This document shows positions 20,501 through 32,022 of a DNA stretch of 64,000 nucleotides, in pieces (within the stretch, counting starts at the first letter, position 1; the number at the start of each line of letters is the position of its first letter). The translations under genes and the position numbers were made by a program. This stretch comes from Mycobacterium pinniadriaticum (GTDB lineage: Bacteria > Actinomycetota > Actinomycetes > Mycobacteriales > Mycobacteriaceae). A model generated the notes under the pieces. That model worked only from the letters and a program-made list of their open reading frames with translations. It made no database searches and was not told the DNA's origin. The DNA lies in contig NZ_JAPJDO010000007.1 in assembly GCF_026242045.1 (NCBI RefSeq), positions 124,001 to 188,000 on the forward strand, read 5' to 3'.

Positions 20501-20898
20501 CCTTCGGTCCCACCCCCCGAGAGCGTCGTGGCCTTGCCGGTCGAATCGCTCTGCTCACTCGTGTCAGTGGCGGTGGGTCGCTTTGTTCCAGTCCGCTTCG
20601 TCGTCGGTCCGGTGAGGCGATCCGAGGGCAGTCGCCCGACACCACCCCGCACCCGAGGCGTGCCAGCATGAGAGGACGATTCGGGGGAGTCGGCACTGGA
20701 TTGCGAAGAAGATTGTGATTTCGGCTGGGCCGACCGAGCCGTACCGGCTGACGGCGATTTGGCCGGCGAGTTCGCGGGGGCTGAGCTGGTGTCGCCGGTA
20801 TCGGCCGACGCAGAACCCGTTCCGGCCGCGACGGCGGCACCCACTCCGAGCGAAAAGGCGACTGCGCCCACCCGGGTTGCCACCTTTTTTGTATCCAC
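17536..20898 (-). CDS. Secreted protein: cadherin-like domain, YncE-type beta-propeller and an aerolysin-like C-terminal beta domain (1120 aa)
   Basis: GTG 20898 has AGGAG six bases upstream. Residues 1-33 are a signal peptide (VGAVAFSLGVGAAVAAGTGS). Residues 34-200 are Ser/Pro/Ala/Thr-rich. About 235-330 is one cadherin/VCBS-like domain (GTIGAADAENDPVRYTVVG). About 337-633 contains seven or eight YncE-type 42-residue blades (VSPNGTRLYVTNSNDDTVTV, IDTATLATIGGPIAVGNSPT). About 683-917 holds two copies of an unfamiliar beta module (GFDVYNNSSASLILTGW ... LNPGESDHFEVN and GFDVYNLTQSTLTFLGF ... LLPGQSAHFEVN), each followed by a Cys-pair segment. Residues about 920-1085 are strongly alternating Ser/Thr strands (SETITLTNTATTTWNVSVSA, TYGLTTTETQTTTTQQAITV, NPQEAVAVYTQ), the pattern of ETX/MTX2 aerolysin-type pore-forming domains. 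That resemblance is pattern recognition, not a database hit. Confidence 0.85.
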   Translation of the reverse strand: MDTKKVATRVGAVAFSLGVGAAVAAGTGSASADTGDTSSAPANSPAKSPSAGTARSAQPKSQSSSQSSADSPESSSHAGTPRVRGGVGRLPSDRLTGPTTKRTGTKRPTATDTSEQSDSTGKATTLSGGGTEGASADDTGAVPNGPDVAEAATPAAAADSTKTATPAASAAALAIPTPTALLSGLTTLFGPLTNPLVPRPGEPMLLTVLSWAGREIEAALTRTRRQITMALFNEAPTASPLMFGEDAQGVVTGTIGAADAENDPVRYTVVGEPEHGTVVINADGTYTYTPTEEQAAQGGTDTFRVRVSDIGNHLHLFHGDGTTTVEVTVTVGAGEAMSVGALPVAAVASADGKRLYVVDADSNSVKIYDATTNTPLGAVPVGAFPYSITLSPDGKRAYVVNSDDNTISIIDTATLATIGGPIAVGNSPTNVAVSPNGTRLYVTNSNDDTVTVIHTSSGNTTDVIPVGASPYGVAVSSSGERLYVTNECDDSVSVINLATNKVIDTIAVGDAPTAIAINPTTGLAYITNTGSLATDGDGTVTVLDTATNTVVGDPIAVGEFPIGLAFSADSKLLFVANRGYDSVAVIDTSTNTLADTDPTTANAIDNLGVGDGPSALAVTGTTLFSLHTWDGTLLPVPILDWTGSPITGLASAPTTELVTLNTTSTATGGTATAKASATANDSTDYEPNSDLGSTGFDVYNNSSASLILTGWAGGDRPQQGAPEIGHVLNPGESDHFEVNTNFTDQEEVQPIYTSQATGETFTAQLYGATTGIVGGGDIPTAGCAHAGGTGTCSSGGTAVYFLDGSDSEQDSSYGSQGFDVYNLTQSTLTFLGFASADRPQFGGPTVGSTLLPGQSAHFEVNVDFFESEDVQVQYSAPSGEIWTASLATTPLSTSGLPTVTQCSQSGGTGSCNTGANSVQFVDAANTKITISASDPTAQMFVNTCNSSAVQCKFDAYAGGPVQGYTDPQYNTTVRNSTDVSLSETITLTNTATTTWNVSVSAKLSVKLFSAITAELSATYGLTTTETQTTTTQQAITVNPQEAVAVYTQYPTLSVTGDLIMNLGNTEVTMTNTTFVIPDPGDPNDGGTGRSAIVGLTNVPLDWVPGDPLPTDNSTDGSALA

Positions 20899-21650
20899 TG
20901 TTGTCTCCTAGTCGCTCGGGCCCACAGCCTCTCGACAGAAAATTCTCATATCCCTCCTAGGTGATTCGCCAGCGTAACGCTGCAATATTTGCGCCGCAGT
21001 AATTAACTGTTTAGACGACGAATGCCGCGTACGTATGGCCGACGGAGTGCGCACCCGAAATATTAAGCTGCACAACGCAATATGCTCAGAACCTAGAAAT
21101 GGGAAATGCGTCCGTGTGCTCGAAGACGTTTACCGCCGAGACATTGATAACCCCGCCTGTACATCTTGAGTATTGGCGATTCTCGACAACTAAGCTGTCA
21201 CTGGCTACCCGCGAATGCCGAATTTGAGCATGTCGATGTTGTGTTGGCAAATACTTGTGGTCGTAGATCCATGTGGCGAGCGTCAATTCAGCTGTTCACC
21301 TGTCGGCAATGTTGTTTACCTTTGATTTGACAGGAAGTCATCCGCGAGTGGTGCGCGTAGGGCTGTGATCATGAAATATACTGAGCCGCTGTGGAATTCA
21401 ATGATGCCCCGTCGATAGCTGCGCAATCATGACCAGCGCGGAGAGGTCTTTCTGTTGAACTGTTGGTGACGTCCTGCTATCGCCGGTGCGTGATTGTCGG
21501 CTTCATGCCTGATCTGATCACGCATGGTTCGTGCGGTCGTCATGATCAGCGGACCAAGTATCCTGGTGCGGTGTGCAGGTTGTCGCGTCGATTGTTGGGC
21601 GGCGCCGATAACGTGGTGCCGGTGCCCGAAGTTCGCGGCCGTCGGGTCAC
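20899..21650. other. 750-bp AT-richer stretch with no convincing gene
   Basis: Apart from the possible leader ORF, no frame here has start, length and composition of a gene. Base composition is clearly more AT-rich than the surroundings, particularly at 20940-21420. The leader side must hold the minus-strand promoter of the 1120-aa gene. The segment 21420-21600 reads on the minus strand as a basic, truncated frame (TARTMRDQIRHEADNHAPAI) that could be a remnant of a mobile element, but I cannot identify it. Confidence 0.5.
20908..20949 (-). CDS. Possible 13-codon leader peptide upstream of the 1120-aa protein
   Basis: ATG 20949 follows CTAGGAGGGAT, a near-ideal ribosome site though only 3 nt away. 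It encodes MRIFCREAVGPSD and ends in TAG at 20908-20910. That stop is embedded in TAGGAGA, the Shine-Dalgarno of the GTG at 20898. The arrangement would let ribosomes ending the leader re-initiate on the large gene. Whether it is translated cannot be told from sequence. Confidence 0.35.
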   Translation of the reverse strand: MRIFCREAVGPSD

Positions 21651-22247
21651 ATGAGTCAACCCCTGGATCTGGTCCGTGACCACGTGCGCGGACACTTCGT
21701 CGACGTCGGCATCGATGCTGAGCCGGATTCGGCGGGCGTGACGTTCCTAGGACTCGAACGCGTCGAGGTGTTGCGGTTCGGGCCGGATTCACAAGGTGTG
21801 GCTCACTATGTGACGCTGGGCTGTTCGCGGCACCCCATGACCGAACCGGCTTCCGGCTTTGCCGACCCGCTGCGTGGTCCGCGGGCCGAGATTGTCCTCA
21901 GCCTGCGCGCTCGCGCCCGTACTCCCGGTCTGGCCCGCAGTCTGGCGGTGGTGGCGGCCACGCCGGCGGTGGAGGGTGTGGTGCTGGTCACCGACATGTT
22001 GATCGACCTCTCCGCGCCCGTGTGGGAGGGTGCCGTGTTCACCGCGGTGCTGCTTGGTGATTCGGTGATCGCTGACTTACCGCTGGAGGCGCCCCGAGAG
22101 CCGGTCCGCTTCCTGGCGGCGGTTCCGATCACCCAGACCGAAGCCGCCTGGGTGCGGCTCAAGGGGGCCGAGGCGATGCGGAAGGCATGGTTGGACGACG
22201 GAGTCGACGTGCTGGATCCGAACCGGCGGGCGGCTCAGCCGGGTTGA
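21651..22247 (+). CDS. SUFU (suppressor-of-fused-like) domain protein
   Basis: 198 residues. The sequence has the bacterial SUFU pattern: an N-terminal helix, strand VEVLRFGPDSQGVAHYVTLG, the acidic/aromatic middle RAEIVLSLRARARTPGLA, and the C-terminal block LLGDSVIADLPLEAP then FLAAVPITQTEAAWVRLKGA. Bacterial SUFU-family proteins are often immunity proteins of polymorphic toxins or have unknown roles. No toxin gene is adjacent, although the giant secreted proteins lie directly upstream on the other strand. A decayed second copy lies at 9510-9790 on the far side of those genes. The ATG at 21651 lacks a strong ribosome site. Confidence 0.65.
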   Translation: MSQPLDLVRDHVRGHFVDVGIDAEPDSAGVTFLGLERVEVLRFGPDSQGVAHYVTLGCSRHPMTEPASGFADPLRGPRAEIVLSLRARARTPGLARSLAVVAATPAVEGVVLVTDMLIDLSAPVWEGAVFTAVLLGDSVIADLPLEAPREPVRFLAAVPITQTEAAWVRLKGAEAMRKAWLDDGVDVLDPNRRAAQPG

Positions 22248-22462
22248 GCGCCCGCCTCGGCCTTGGCCGCCCCTCGAACGGCCAGCAGTGCCACGCTCAA
22301 ATCCTTTGCGTCGACGGACTTTCGTGTGCTTCCTCGGCGAGGTAGGCGCGACAGTTGTCTCAACGCGCGCATTGGACGGCCCAGCGATACGCGCGCAGTT
22401 CGTCGTTGAGACGCGCAAGTAGCTGCTCTCGGCGCACGGCAGACGTCGTGGCCGTACTCCGC

Positions 22463-23572
22463 TCACAGCCAGTGGTTGCGGCGGAAGTTGAAGTACAGGA
22501 ACGCGCAGACCGTCGCCATCATCGCGAGGACCGCTGGGTAGCCCCACGTCCAGGACAGCTCGGGCATGTGCTCGAAGTTCATGCCGTAGATGCCCGCGAT
22601 CATGGTCGGCACCGCCGCGATCGCCACCCACGCCGAGATCTTGCGCATGTCGAGGTTCTGTTGCATACCCACTTTGGCGAGTTCGGCTTGGACCAGCGAG
22701 CTGAGCAGCTCGTCATAGCTCGAGATCTGGTCGCCGGCCTGGGTCTGCAAGCTCAGCGCGTCGCGCATGTAGCGCACGACCTCCTTGGTCATCAAGTCTT
22801 TGTGGTCGGTGGTGATCTTCTGCAGCGCGGCGGTCAGCGGGCCCACTGCGCGGCGCATCTCCACGACCTCGCGCTTGAGCATGTAGATCTGGGCGATGTC
22901 GGTCTTGACGTCGGGCGAGAAGGCCTCTTCCTCGATGGTGTCGATGTCGCATTCCATCAGGCGCGCGACATCGAGGTAGCTCTCGACGACGTGTTCGGCG
23001 ATGGCGTGCATGACGGCGTAGGGACCCAGGCCGATTTGGGCGTGTTCGGCTTCCAGGTGATGGCGTAGGCCGGCCAGGCCGGTGTGGTCGCCGTGCCGGA
23101 CGGTGACCACATAGTCGGCGCCGACGAACACCATGATCTCGCCGGTCTCGACGATCTGGCGGGCCTGGGCCACGGATTCGTGGGGCACGTACTTCACCGT
23201 CTTGACGATCAGGAACAGGGCGTCGTCATAGCGCTCCACCTTGGGCCGCTGGTGGGCGTGCACAGCGTCTTCGACCGCGATCGGATGCAGGTTGAAGGTG
23301 TGCGCCACCGACTCCATCTGATGCTCGTCGGGCTCGTGCAACCCCAGCCACACGAACGCCTTCTGCCCCTCGGCGCAGAGCTCGTGCACCTTGGCCAAGG
23401 CCCCCGCGTGAGTGTATTTGCCCGGCAACCGCTCGCCGTCGACGTAGATCGCGCAGTCGACCATGGCCCGGGCGACGGGCACATGGATGCGTCTGGCGTC
23501 GAGTTCGGCGGGGCTGTCGGCGGACCGGCCGGGGCCGAGCAACGACGGTGGCAAGGAACGAAACGACGGCAT
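22463..23572 (-). CDS. corA: CorA-family magnesium/divalent cation channel
   Basis: 369 residues. ATG 23572 has GGAGG seven bases upstream, better than an ATG six codons earlier. The large cytosolic N-domain (about 35-300) ends in the long stalk helix. Two membrane helices follow (ISAWVAIAAVPTMIAGIYG and GYPAVLAMMATVCAFLYF), joined by the obligatory GMN motif (YGMNFEHMPEL). The basic C-terminus FRRNHWL is typical. Pentameric CorA imports Mg2+ and can pass Co2+ or Ni2+. M. tuberculosis has corA (Rv1239c) in the same place next to a malate enzyme. It diverges from the malic enzyme gene. Confidence 0.95.
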   Translation of the reverse strand: MPSFRSLPPSLLGPGRSADSPAELDARRIHVPVARAMVDCAIYVDGERLPGKYTHAGALAKVHELCAEGQKAFVWLGLHEPDEHQMESVAHTFNLHPIAVEDAVHAHQRPKVERYDDALFLIVKTVKYVPHESVAQARQIVETGEIMVFVGADYVVTVRHGDHTGLAGLRHHLEAEHAQIGLGPYAVMHAIAEHVVESYLDVARLMECDIDTIEEEAFSPDVKTDIAQIYMLKREVVEMRRAVGPLTAALQKITTDHKDLMTKEVVRYMRDALSLQTQAGDQISSYDELLSSLVQAELAKVGMQQNLDMRKISAWVAIAAVPTMIAGIYGMNFEHMPELSWTWGYPAVLAMMATVCAFLYFNFRRNHWL

Positions 23573-23710
23573 GATGCGACCTCCCCACACGCGACGGGCG
23601 AGGCCCCGTTGGGCCCGGGGGCAAATGCTACGCGTCAGTAGCCTGCCCGGCGTACTTCACGGCGGGGGAACCCCGCTCGGTGAGGTCTGGGGGGCGAGTA
23701 CCCTGACGCC

Positions 23711-24880
23711 GTGTCCGAAATGGTAAGTACCCCCCGCGTCGTCATCGACGACGAAGAGATCTTCGCCGCTCACGTGGGCGGCAAGCTGTCCGTGGAGCTC
23801 AAGGCGCCGCTGGACACCCAGCGCGCGCTTTCGATCGCCTACACCCCGGGCGTAGCCCAGGTGAGCCGGGCGATCGCTGCCGATCACACCCTGGCTGCGC
23901 GCTACACATGGGCTAATCGGTTGGTCGCGGTGGTCAGCGACGGTACCGCGGTCCTCGGCCTCGGCGACATCGGTCCCGCGGCGTCGCTTCCGGTGATGGA
24001 GGGCAAGGCGGCGCTGTTCAAGACGTTCGGTGGGCTGGACTCCATCCCGATCGTGCTCGACACTAAGGACCCCGACGAAATCGTCGAGACGATCATCCGT
24101 CTGCGCCCGACCTTCGGTGCGGTCAACCTCGAGGACATTTCGGCGCCCCGTTGCTTTGAGGTCGAGCGGCGCCTGATCGAGGCACTGGACTGCCCGGTGA
24201 TGCACGACGACCAGCACGGCACCGCGATTGTCGTGCTGGCCGCACTGCTGGGCGCTACCAAGTTTCTCGAGCGGGACATGCAGGCACTCAAGGTGGTCAC
24301 GTCGGGGGCCGGTGCCGCTGGCGTCGCGTGCACCAACATCCTGCTGGCCGCGGGTATCGCCGACATCACGGTGCTGGACAGCCAGGGCATCTTGCACACC
24401 GGCCGCGACGACATGAACTCGGTCAAGGCCGAGCTGGCCACGCGGACCAACCCACGGGGGCTCACCGGCGGGATCGCCGAAGCGCTCGATGGCGCAGACG
24501 TGTTCCTGGGTGTCTCGGCCGGACTGGTGCCCGAGGAATTGATCGCGACGATGACCCCGGGCGGCATCGTGTTCGCGATGTCCAACCCGGACCCCGAAAT
24601 CCATCCGGACGCCGCCCGCAAGCACGCGGCCATCGTGGCGACCGGCCGAAGCGACTTCCCCAACCAGATCAACAATGTGCTGGCCTTCCCCGGGGTGTTC
24701 CGCGGCGCGCTGGACGCCGGAGCGCGGCGCATCACCGAGCGGATGAAAGTCGCAGCGGCAGAAGCGATCTTCTCTGTCGTCGGCGACGACCTGGCGGCCG
24801 ACCACATCGTGCCGAGTCCGCTGGACCCCCGGGTCGGGCCCGCGGTGGCCGCAGCGGTGGCCGCGGCGTCCGAATCCTGA
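23711..24880 (+). CDS. Malic enzyme (oxidative decarboxylation of malate to pyruvate), short bacterial form
   Basis: 389 residues from GTG 23711. Catalytic landmarks are present: Tyr in AYTPGVAQV, Lys in VMEGKAALFKTFGG, metal ligands in FGAVNLEDISAPRCFEVE and VMHDDQHGTAIV, and a Rossmann motif TSGAGAAGVACTN. C-terminal PDPEIHPDAA and DFPNQINNVLAFPGVFRGAL are standard for the family. The fold and length fit the NAD(P)+ malic enzymes of about 400 residues rather than malate dehydrogenase, which is what M. tuberculosis has at this locus (mdh, Rv1240). It links the TCA cycle (Kgd lies 2.4 kb away) to pyruvate. Cofactor preference cannot be stated. Confidence 0.93.
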   Translation: MSEMVSTPRVVIDDEEIFAAHVGGKLSVELKAPLDTQRALSIAYTPGVAQVSRAIAADHTLAARYTWANRLVAVVSDGTAVLGLGDIGPAASLPVMEGKAALFKTFGGLDSIPIVLDTKDPDEIVETIIRLRPTFGAVNLEDISAPRCFEVERRLIEALDCPVMHDDQHGTAIVVLAALLGATKFLERDMQALKVVTSGAGAAGVACTNILLAAGIADITVLDSQGILHTGRDDMNSVKAELATRTNPRGLTGGIAEALDGADVFLGVSAGLVPEELIATMTPGGIVFAMSNPDPEIHPDAARKHAAIVATGRSDFPNQINNVLAFPGVFRGALDAGARRITERMKVAAAEAIFSVVGDDLAADHIVPSPLDPRVGPAVAAAVAAASES

Positions 24881-24902
24881 GTCAAAGCTCTTGAGGCCGA
24901 CG

Positions 24903-25742
24903 ATGTTTCGCCGGCTGGTGCTGGGCTTGCTAGCTCTGGTGGTGGTGGCCTGCGGATCGCCGGCCCCGGGGCCGGCCTTGGCTGTCGGGGCGACAGCCGA
25001 CCCGGAGATGACGCTGCTGGCCAATCTGTACGCGGCCGCGCTGCGCTCCTACGGCAGCGCCGCCTACGTGCGGACCGTCGACGATCCACTGGCGGCACTG
25101 GATTCCGGGACAGTCAGTGTGGTGCCGGGATTCACCGGCCGGCTGCTGCAGGAATTCGCCCCGGACACCAAGGCCCGATCGGATGCGCAGGTGTACCGCG
25201 CGATGGTGGGGGTGCTGCCCGAAGGTGTCGCCGCCGGCGACTACACCACTGCAGCCGAGGACAAGCCCGCGCTGGTCGTCACCGACGCGACCGCGGCGGC
25301 CTGGGGCGGCCGCGACCTCACCGCGCTGGTCAGTCACTGCCGCGGCCTGCGCCTGGGTGCCGTCGCTCCCGCTCGCGGACTGCCGACTGCGGTCGGCGGC
25401 TGCACTTTGCCACCCGCGCACGAATTCGGAGATCAGGCTGCGATGTTCGACGCCCTGCAGGCGGGGGACATCACCGCCGGCTGGACCCGAACTGCCGACG
25501 TCGGCATACCTGGCGAGCTCGTCGTGCTGGCCGATCGCAAACCCGCGCTGGTGATGGCCGAGAACATCGTGCCGCTGTATCGGCGCAACGAACTCGACGA
25601 GCGGCAGGTCCGCGCGGTCAACGAACTCGCCGGCGTGCTCGATACCGGCTCCCTGGTCGACATGCGCCGCCAAGTTGCCCAAGGCCACGATCCGCGCTCA
25701 GTGGCGGAGGACTGGCTGTCTGCGCACCCGCTGGGCCGCTGA
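24903..25742 (+). CDS. lpqZ: Lipoprotein LpqZ, glycine-betaine/osmoprotectant-binding-protein-like
   Basis: 279 residues. ATG 24903 with GAGG upstream is preferred over TTG 24891. The lipobox is LALVVVAC with lipidated Cys17. The mature part resembles OpuAC/ProX-type periplasmic binding proteins (VSVVPGFTGRLLQEFAPD, HEFGDQAAMFDALQAGDITA, IVPLYRRNELDERQVRAVNE). No permease or ATPase gene is adjacent, as is also the case for Rv1244, so the transport partner and ligand are unknown. It starts 22 bp after the malic enzyme stop, so the two are probably co-transcribed. Confidence 0.88.
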   Translation: MFRRLVLGLLALVVVACGSPAPGPALAVGATADPEMTLLANLYAAALRSYGSAAYVRTVDDPLAALDSGTVSVVPGFTGRLLQEFAPDTKARSDAQVYRAMVGVLPEGVAAGDYTTAAEDKPALVVTDATAAAWGGRDLTALVSHCRGLRLGAVAPARGLPTAVGGCTLPPAHEFGDQAAMFDALQAGDITAGWTRTADVGIPGELVVLADRKPALVMAENIVPLYRRNELDERQVRAVNELAGVLDTGSLVDMRRQVAQGHDPRSVAEDWLSAHPLGR

Positions 25743-25747
25743 CGGAT

Positions 25748-26578
25748 TCAGCGCATCGGCGGGGAGAGCTTGGGCAGCACCGTGGAGAACAACCGCTGGT
25801 AGCCCGACCCGGTGATGCGCACGATCAGATCGAGGATCTTGGCGTCGGCGCCGACCAGCACCCGGGCCCGATCCTTGCGGACCGCCTCGAGGATGATCTG
25901 AGCCGCCCGCTCCGGCGTCGTCCTGGCCAGCTTCTTGTCGAACGCCTGCGCCATCGCGGCCTGGTCGAGCCCGTCGGCGACGGTGGCGTTGCGCGCGATG
26001 GCGGTCTTGATACCGCCCGGGTGCACCGTCGTTACCTTGACCGGATGCTTGGCCAGGATCATCTCCTGTCGCAGGGCCTCGGTGAACCCGCGCACGGCGA
26101 ACTTGGCCGAGTTGTAGGCGGCCTGCCCAGGCACGGAGAAGATCCCGAACAGGCTGGAAACGTTGACGACGTGTCCGTCGCCGGACTCGATCAGGTAGGG
26201 CAAGAACACCTTGGTGCCGTTGACAACGCCCCAGAAATCGACGTCCATCACCCGTTCGATGTCCTTGAACTGGCTGATCTCCACGTCGCCGGAGAAGGCG
26301 ATACCGGCGTTGTTGTAGATCTGGTTGACCTTGCCGAAGTGGGCCTTGACGCCGTCGGCGTAGGCCTGGAAGGCCTCCCGCTCGGTGACGTTGAGCCGAT
26401 CGGCCTTGACGTCGACGCCGATCGCCTTGAGGCGCTCCTCGGTCACCGCGAGCCCCTCGGTGTCGATATCGCTGATGGCGACCTTGGCGCCCGATCGGCC
26501 CAGCTCGATCGCCAGTGCCTGACCGATGCCCGACCCGGCTCCGGTGACCACCGCTACTTTTCCGGCAAACCCCTGCAT
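25748..26578 (-). CDS. Short-chain dehydrogenase/reductase (Rv1245c-like)
   Basis: 276 residues, classical SDR. The dinucleotide motif is VVTGAGSGIGQALA (residues 9-22) with acidic SDIDTEG after strand 2, suggesting NAD(H). NNAGIAF, VNVSSLFG and the Y-x-x-x-K pair in AAYNSAKFA complete the catalytic set. The substrate is unknown. It is convergent with lpqZ, with only 5 bp between the stops. Confidence 0.9.
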   Translation of the reverse strand: MQGFAGKVAVVTGAGSGIGQALAIELGRSGAKVAISDIDTEGLAVTEERLKAIGVDVKADRLNVTEREAFQAYADGVKAHFGKVNQIYNNAGIAFSGDVEISQFKDIERVMDVDFWGVVNGTKVFLPYLIESGDGHVVNVSSLFGIFSVPGQAAYNSAKFAVRGFTEALRQEMILAKHPVKVTTVHPGGIKTAIARNATVADGLDQAAMAQAFDKKLARTTPERAAQIILEAVRKDRARVLVGADAKILDLIVRITGSGYQRLFSTVLPKLSPPMR

Positions 26579-26679
26579 GAACGCTCCTCCGAGTTGTTTG
26601 ACGTGTGTCGAATGGGCTCAGGTTATCGGGTCGTCACCCCGCGGGTAACGGCGGGATGCCCGGGGGCGACACTTACAGC

Positions 26680-27054
26680 ATGACGTTTCGACGATCAGCC
26701 ATCGCGACAGTGGCCGCTGGTTTGTTCGCCGGCGCGACGGCACTGGCAGCACCTGCTCAGGCCGATACCACCGCTGACGACTTCCTGGCCGCGCTGACCA
26801 GTGCCGGCATCACCGGGATCGACCCGGGTCAAGCCGTGGAGTTGGGCCAGTCGATCTGCCCGCTGCTGGCCGACCGCAGCCAGAACACCGCCGACATCGC
26901 CTCGACGGTGGCCGACAGCCTGGGCCGGCCACTGGGCCCGGCCACCATGTTCACCGGCATCGCCGTCTCGTTCTTCTGCCCCCGCGTCATGCAGGACCTG
27001 GCTAGTGGCAACTCGCCGATCCCGCTGGACTTGCTGAACAACTTCGGCTTCTAG
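26680..27054 (+). CDS. Small secreted DUF732-domain protein
   Basis: 124 residues. Signal peptide residues 1-28 (ATVAAGLFAGATALAAPAQA|D). The mature 95 residues match the mycobacterial DUF732 pattern: DDFLAALTSAGITGIDPG, then the paired cysteines in LGQSICPLLAD and AVSFFCPRVMQDL. DUF732 proteins are small exported proteins of unknown function. ATG 26680 is selected because the open frame upstream (from 26605) would bury the signal peptide. Confidence 0.88.
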   Translation: MTFRRSAIATVAAGLFAGATALAAPAQADTTADDFLAALTSAGITGIDPGQAVELGQSICPLLADRSQNTADIASTVADSLGRPLGPATMFTGIAVSFFCPRVMQDLASGNSPIPLDLLNNFGF

Positions 27055-27070
27055 TCCCGAGGCCGCTGGC

Positions 27071-27101
27071 GAGCCCACTGACTCGTCGAGCGTGTGGGCT
27101 C
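27071..27101 (+). terminator. Hairpin downstream of the DUF732 gene
   Basis: Perfect arms GAGCCCAC and GTGGGCTC with a 15-nt loop, 17 bp after the stop, followed by TTG. The 185-bp gap between the DUF732 gene and the end of kgd holds no gene. The hairpin could serve both converging transcripts. Confidence 0.5.
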
Positions 27102-27240
27102 TTGTCGACCAGACGCGACTTCGTCGACGACAACACCCACGCCCGGCGCAGGCCGCTGGCGCCAGGCGCCGAAGGTGCGGATTCGTCCGCGACTCGCTGA
27201 TGTCGGAGTATGAGACCGCACACTCGCAGAGGCGAATGCC

Positions 27241-30951
<3,711 letters not shown>

Positions 30952-31128
30952 GGCAGTTGCTCGCCTCAATTCCTTCATCTAGGCACGCCGCGCTTGGACG
31001 GTTTGCCCCCACTTTTGCGCCCCTTGGCCGCCACCTAAAAGGCTAACTCTTCTTACACGTTCCCGGAGCACGTCAGCGCCATGCTCCGAACCGTTGCGAC
31101 AACCGGTCGACTCCAGATCGGCGAACGG

Positions 31129-31887
31129 CTATCGCCCGGTCTCGATCGCGGGCAATAGGTGCAGGCTGACCGGCCACCGAGCAGGCGCCGGCCCGAACGC
31201 CGTGCGGGCATTGTTCACGATCTTTTTGCCCATCATTCGGTTGCCACCGCCACCGACCGCGGCGCCGATGCCGACGGGAAGCATTTTGCCGAACGCCATC
31301 GCCGAGCGCTTGAGGGTGTACCGCTTGACGAAGTACCGCATCAGGCGCGTGTTCAGCTGTGACAACGCCGGCAACGGCAGCATTTCGGCACCTTCGGTCA
31401 GCCACGCGCCGCTGGTGCGGCCCCGGCCGAGCAGGTCGGCGATGGCGCCTTTGCTCGCGTCGCCGACCAGAACCGACAGCACCAGCGTCCGGCGGCGTTC
31501 CCGTTGCTCGAGCGGGATGCCGTGGACCTCGGCGATGGCCAGTACGAACATCGCGGTGGCCTCCAGGAACACCACCGTCTCGCCGGCCACTGCCGACAAG
31601 GCGGCCAGCGTGCCGATACCGGGAACGGCCGCGGCCGAACCGACGGCGGCACCGCTGGCCATCACCGCGGCCAGGTAGCGCTTCTCGAGCTTGGTGACGA
31701 TGTCTGCGGGGGTGGCCCCGGGGTGCGATCGGCGCAGCCGGGCAACGTAGGCCTTGACCGCAGGGGCCTGAACGCGCGTGCTGCGCTCGATGATCTGGCT
31801 GAGCACCCGTGCCGACACGGTCGCGTCGTCGTCGACGCGGGCCGGCACGGTTTGGTCGGATCGAGTATCCCCTCGGCGGACCTTCAT
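31129..31887 (-). CDS. Conserved membrane-associated protein (Rv1249c-like)
   Basis: 252 residues of unknown function. The middle is Gly/Ala-rich and hydrophobic (AAVMASGAAVGSAAAVPGIG, then ETVVFLEATAMFVLAIAEV), giving one or two membrane segments around 75-125. A second glycine-rich stretch lies at 205-225 (MLPVGIGAAVGGGGNRMMGK). Both ends are basic. It sits between kgd and a divergent MFS gene as Rv1249c does next to kgd, so the assignment rests on synteny plus the hydrophobic pattern. Confidence 0.75.
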   Translation of the reverse strand: MKVRRGDTRSDQTVPARVDDDATVSARVLSQIIERSTRVQAPAVKAYVARLRRSHPGATPADIVTKLEKRYLAAVMASGAAVGSAAAVPGIGTLAALSAVAGETVVFLEATAMFVLAIAEVHGIPLEQRERRRTLVLSVLVGDASKGAIADLLGRGRTSGAWLTEGAEMLPLPALSQLNTRLMRYFVKRYTLKRSAMAFGKMLPVGIGAAVGGGGNRMMGKKIVNNARTAFGPAPARWPVSLHLLPAIETGR

Positions 31888-32022
31888 GGGTGTGCCTCCT
31901 GCTCGGCTGCCTCAAGGCTAACGACCACCAGCAGGGAAAGGTGCCCTGCGGTGATCCCGGTCACCACGTCCCGGGTAGCCGCGGAAGGAACAAATAATGC
32001 ATGGCGCGTGCTGTGGGTTTGC

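Noticed and set aside
21327..21332. TTGACA resembling a plus-strand -35 box before the SUFU gene
   Set aside because: No -10-like hexamer lies 16-19 bp downstream, and the SUFU start is over 300 bp away.
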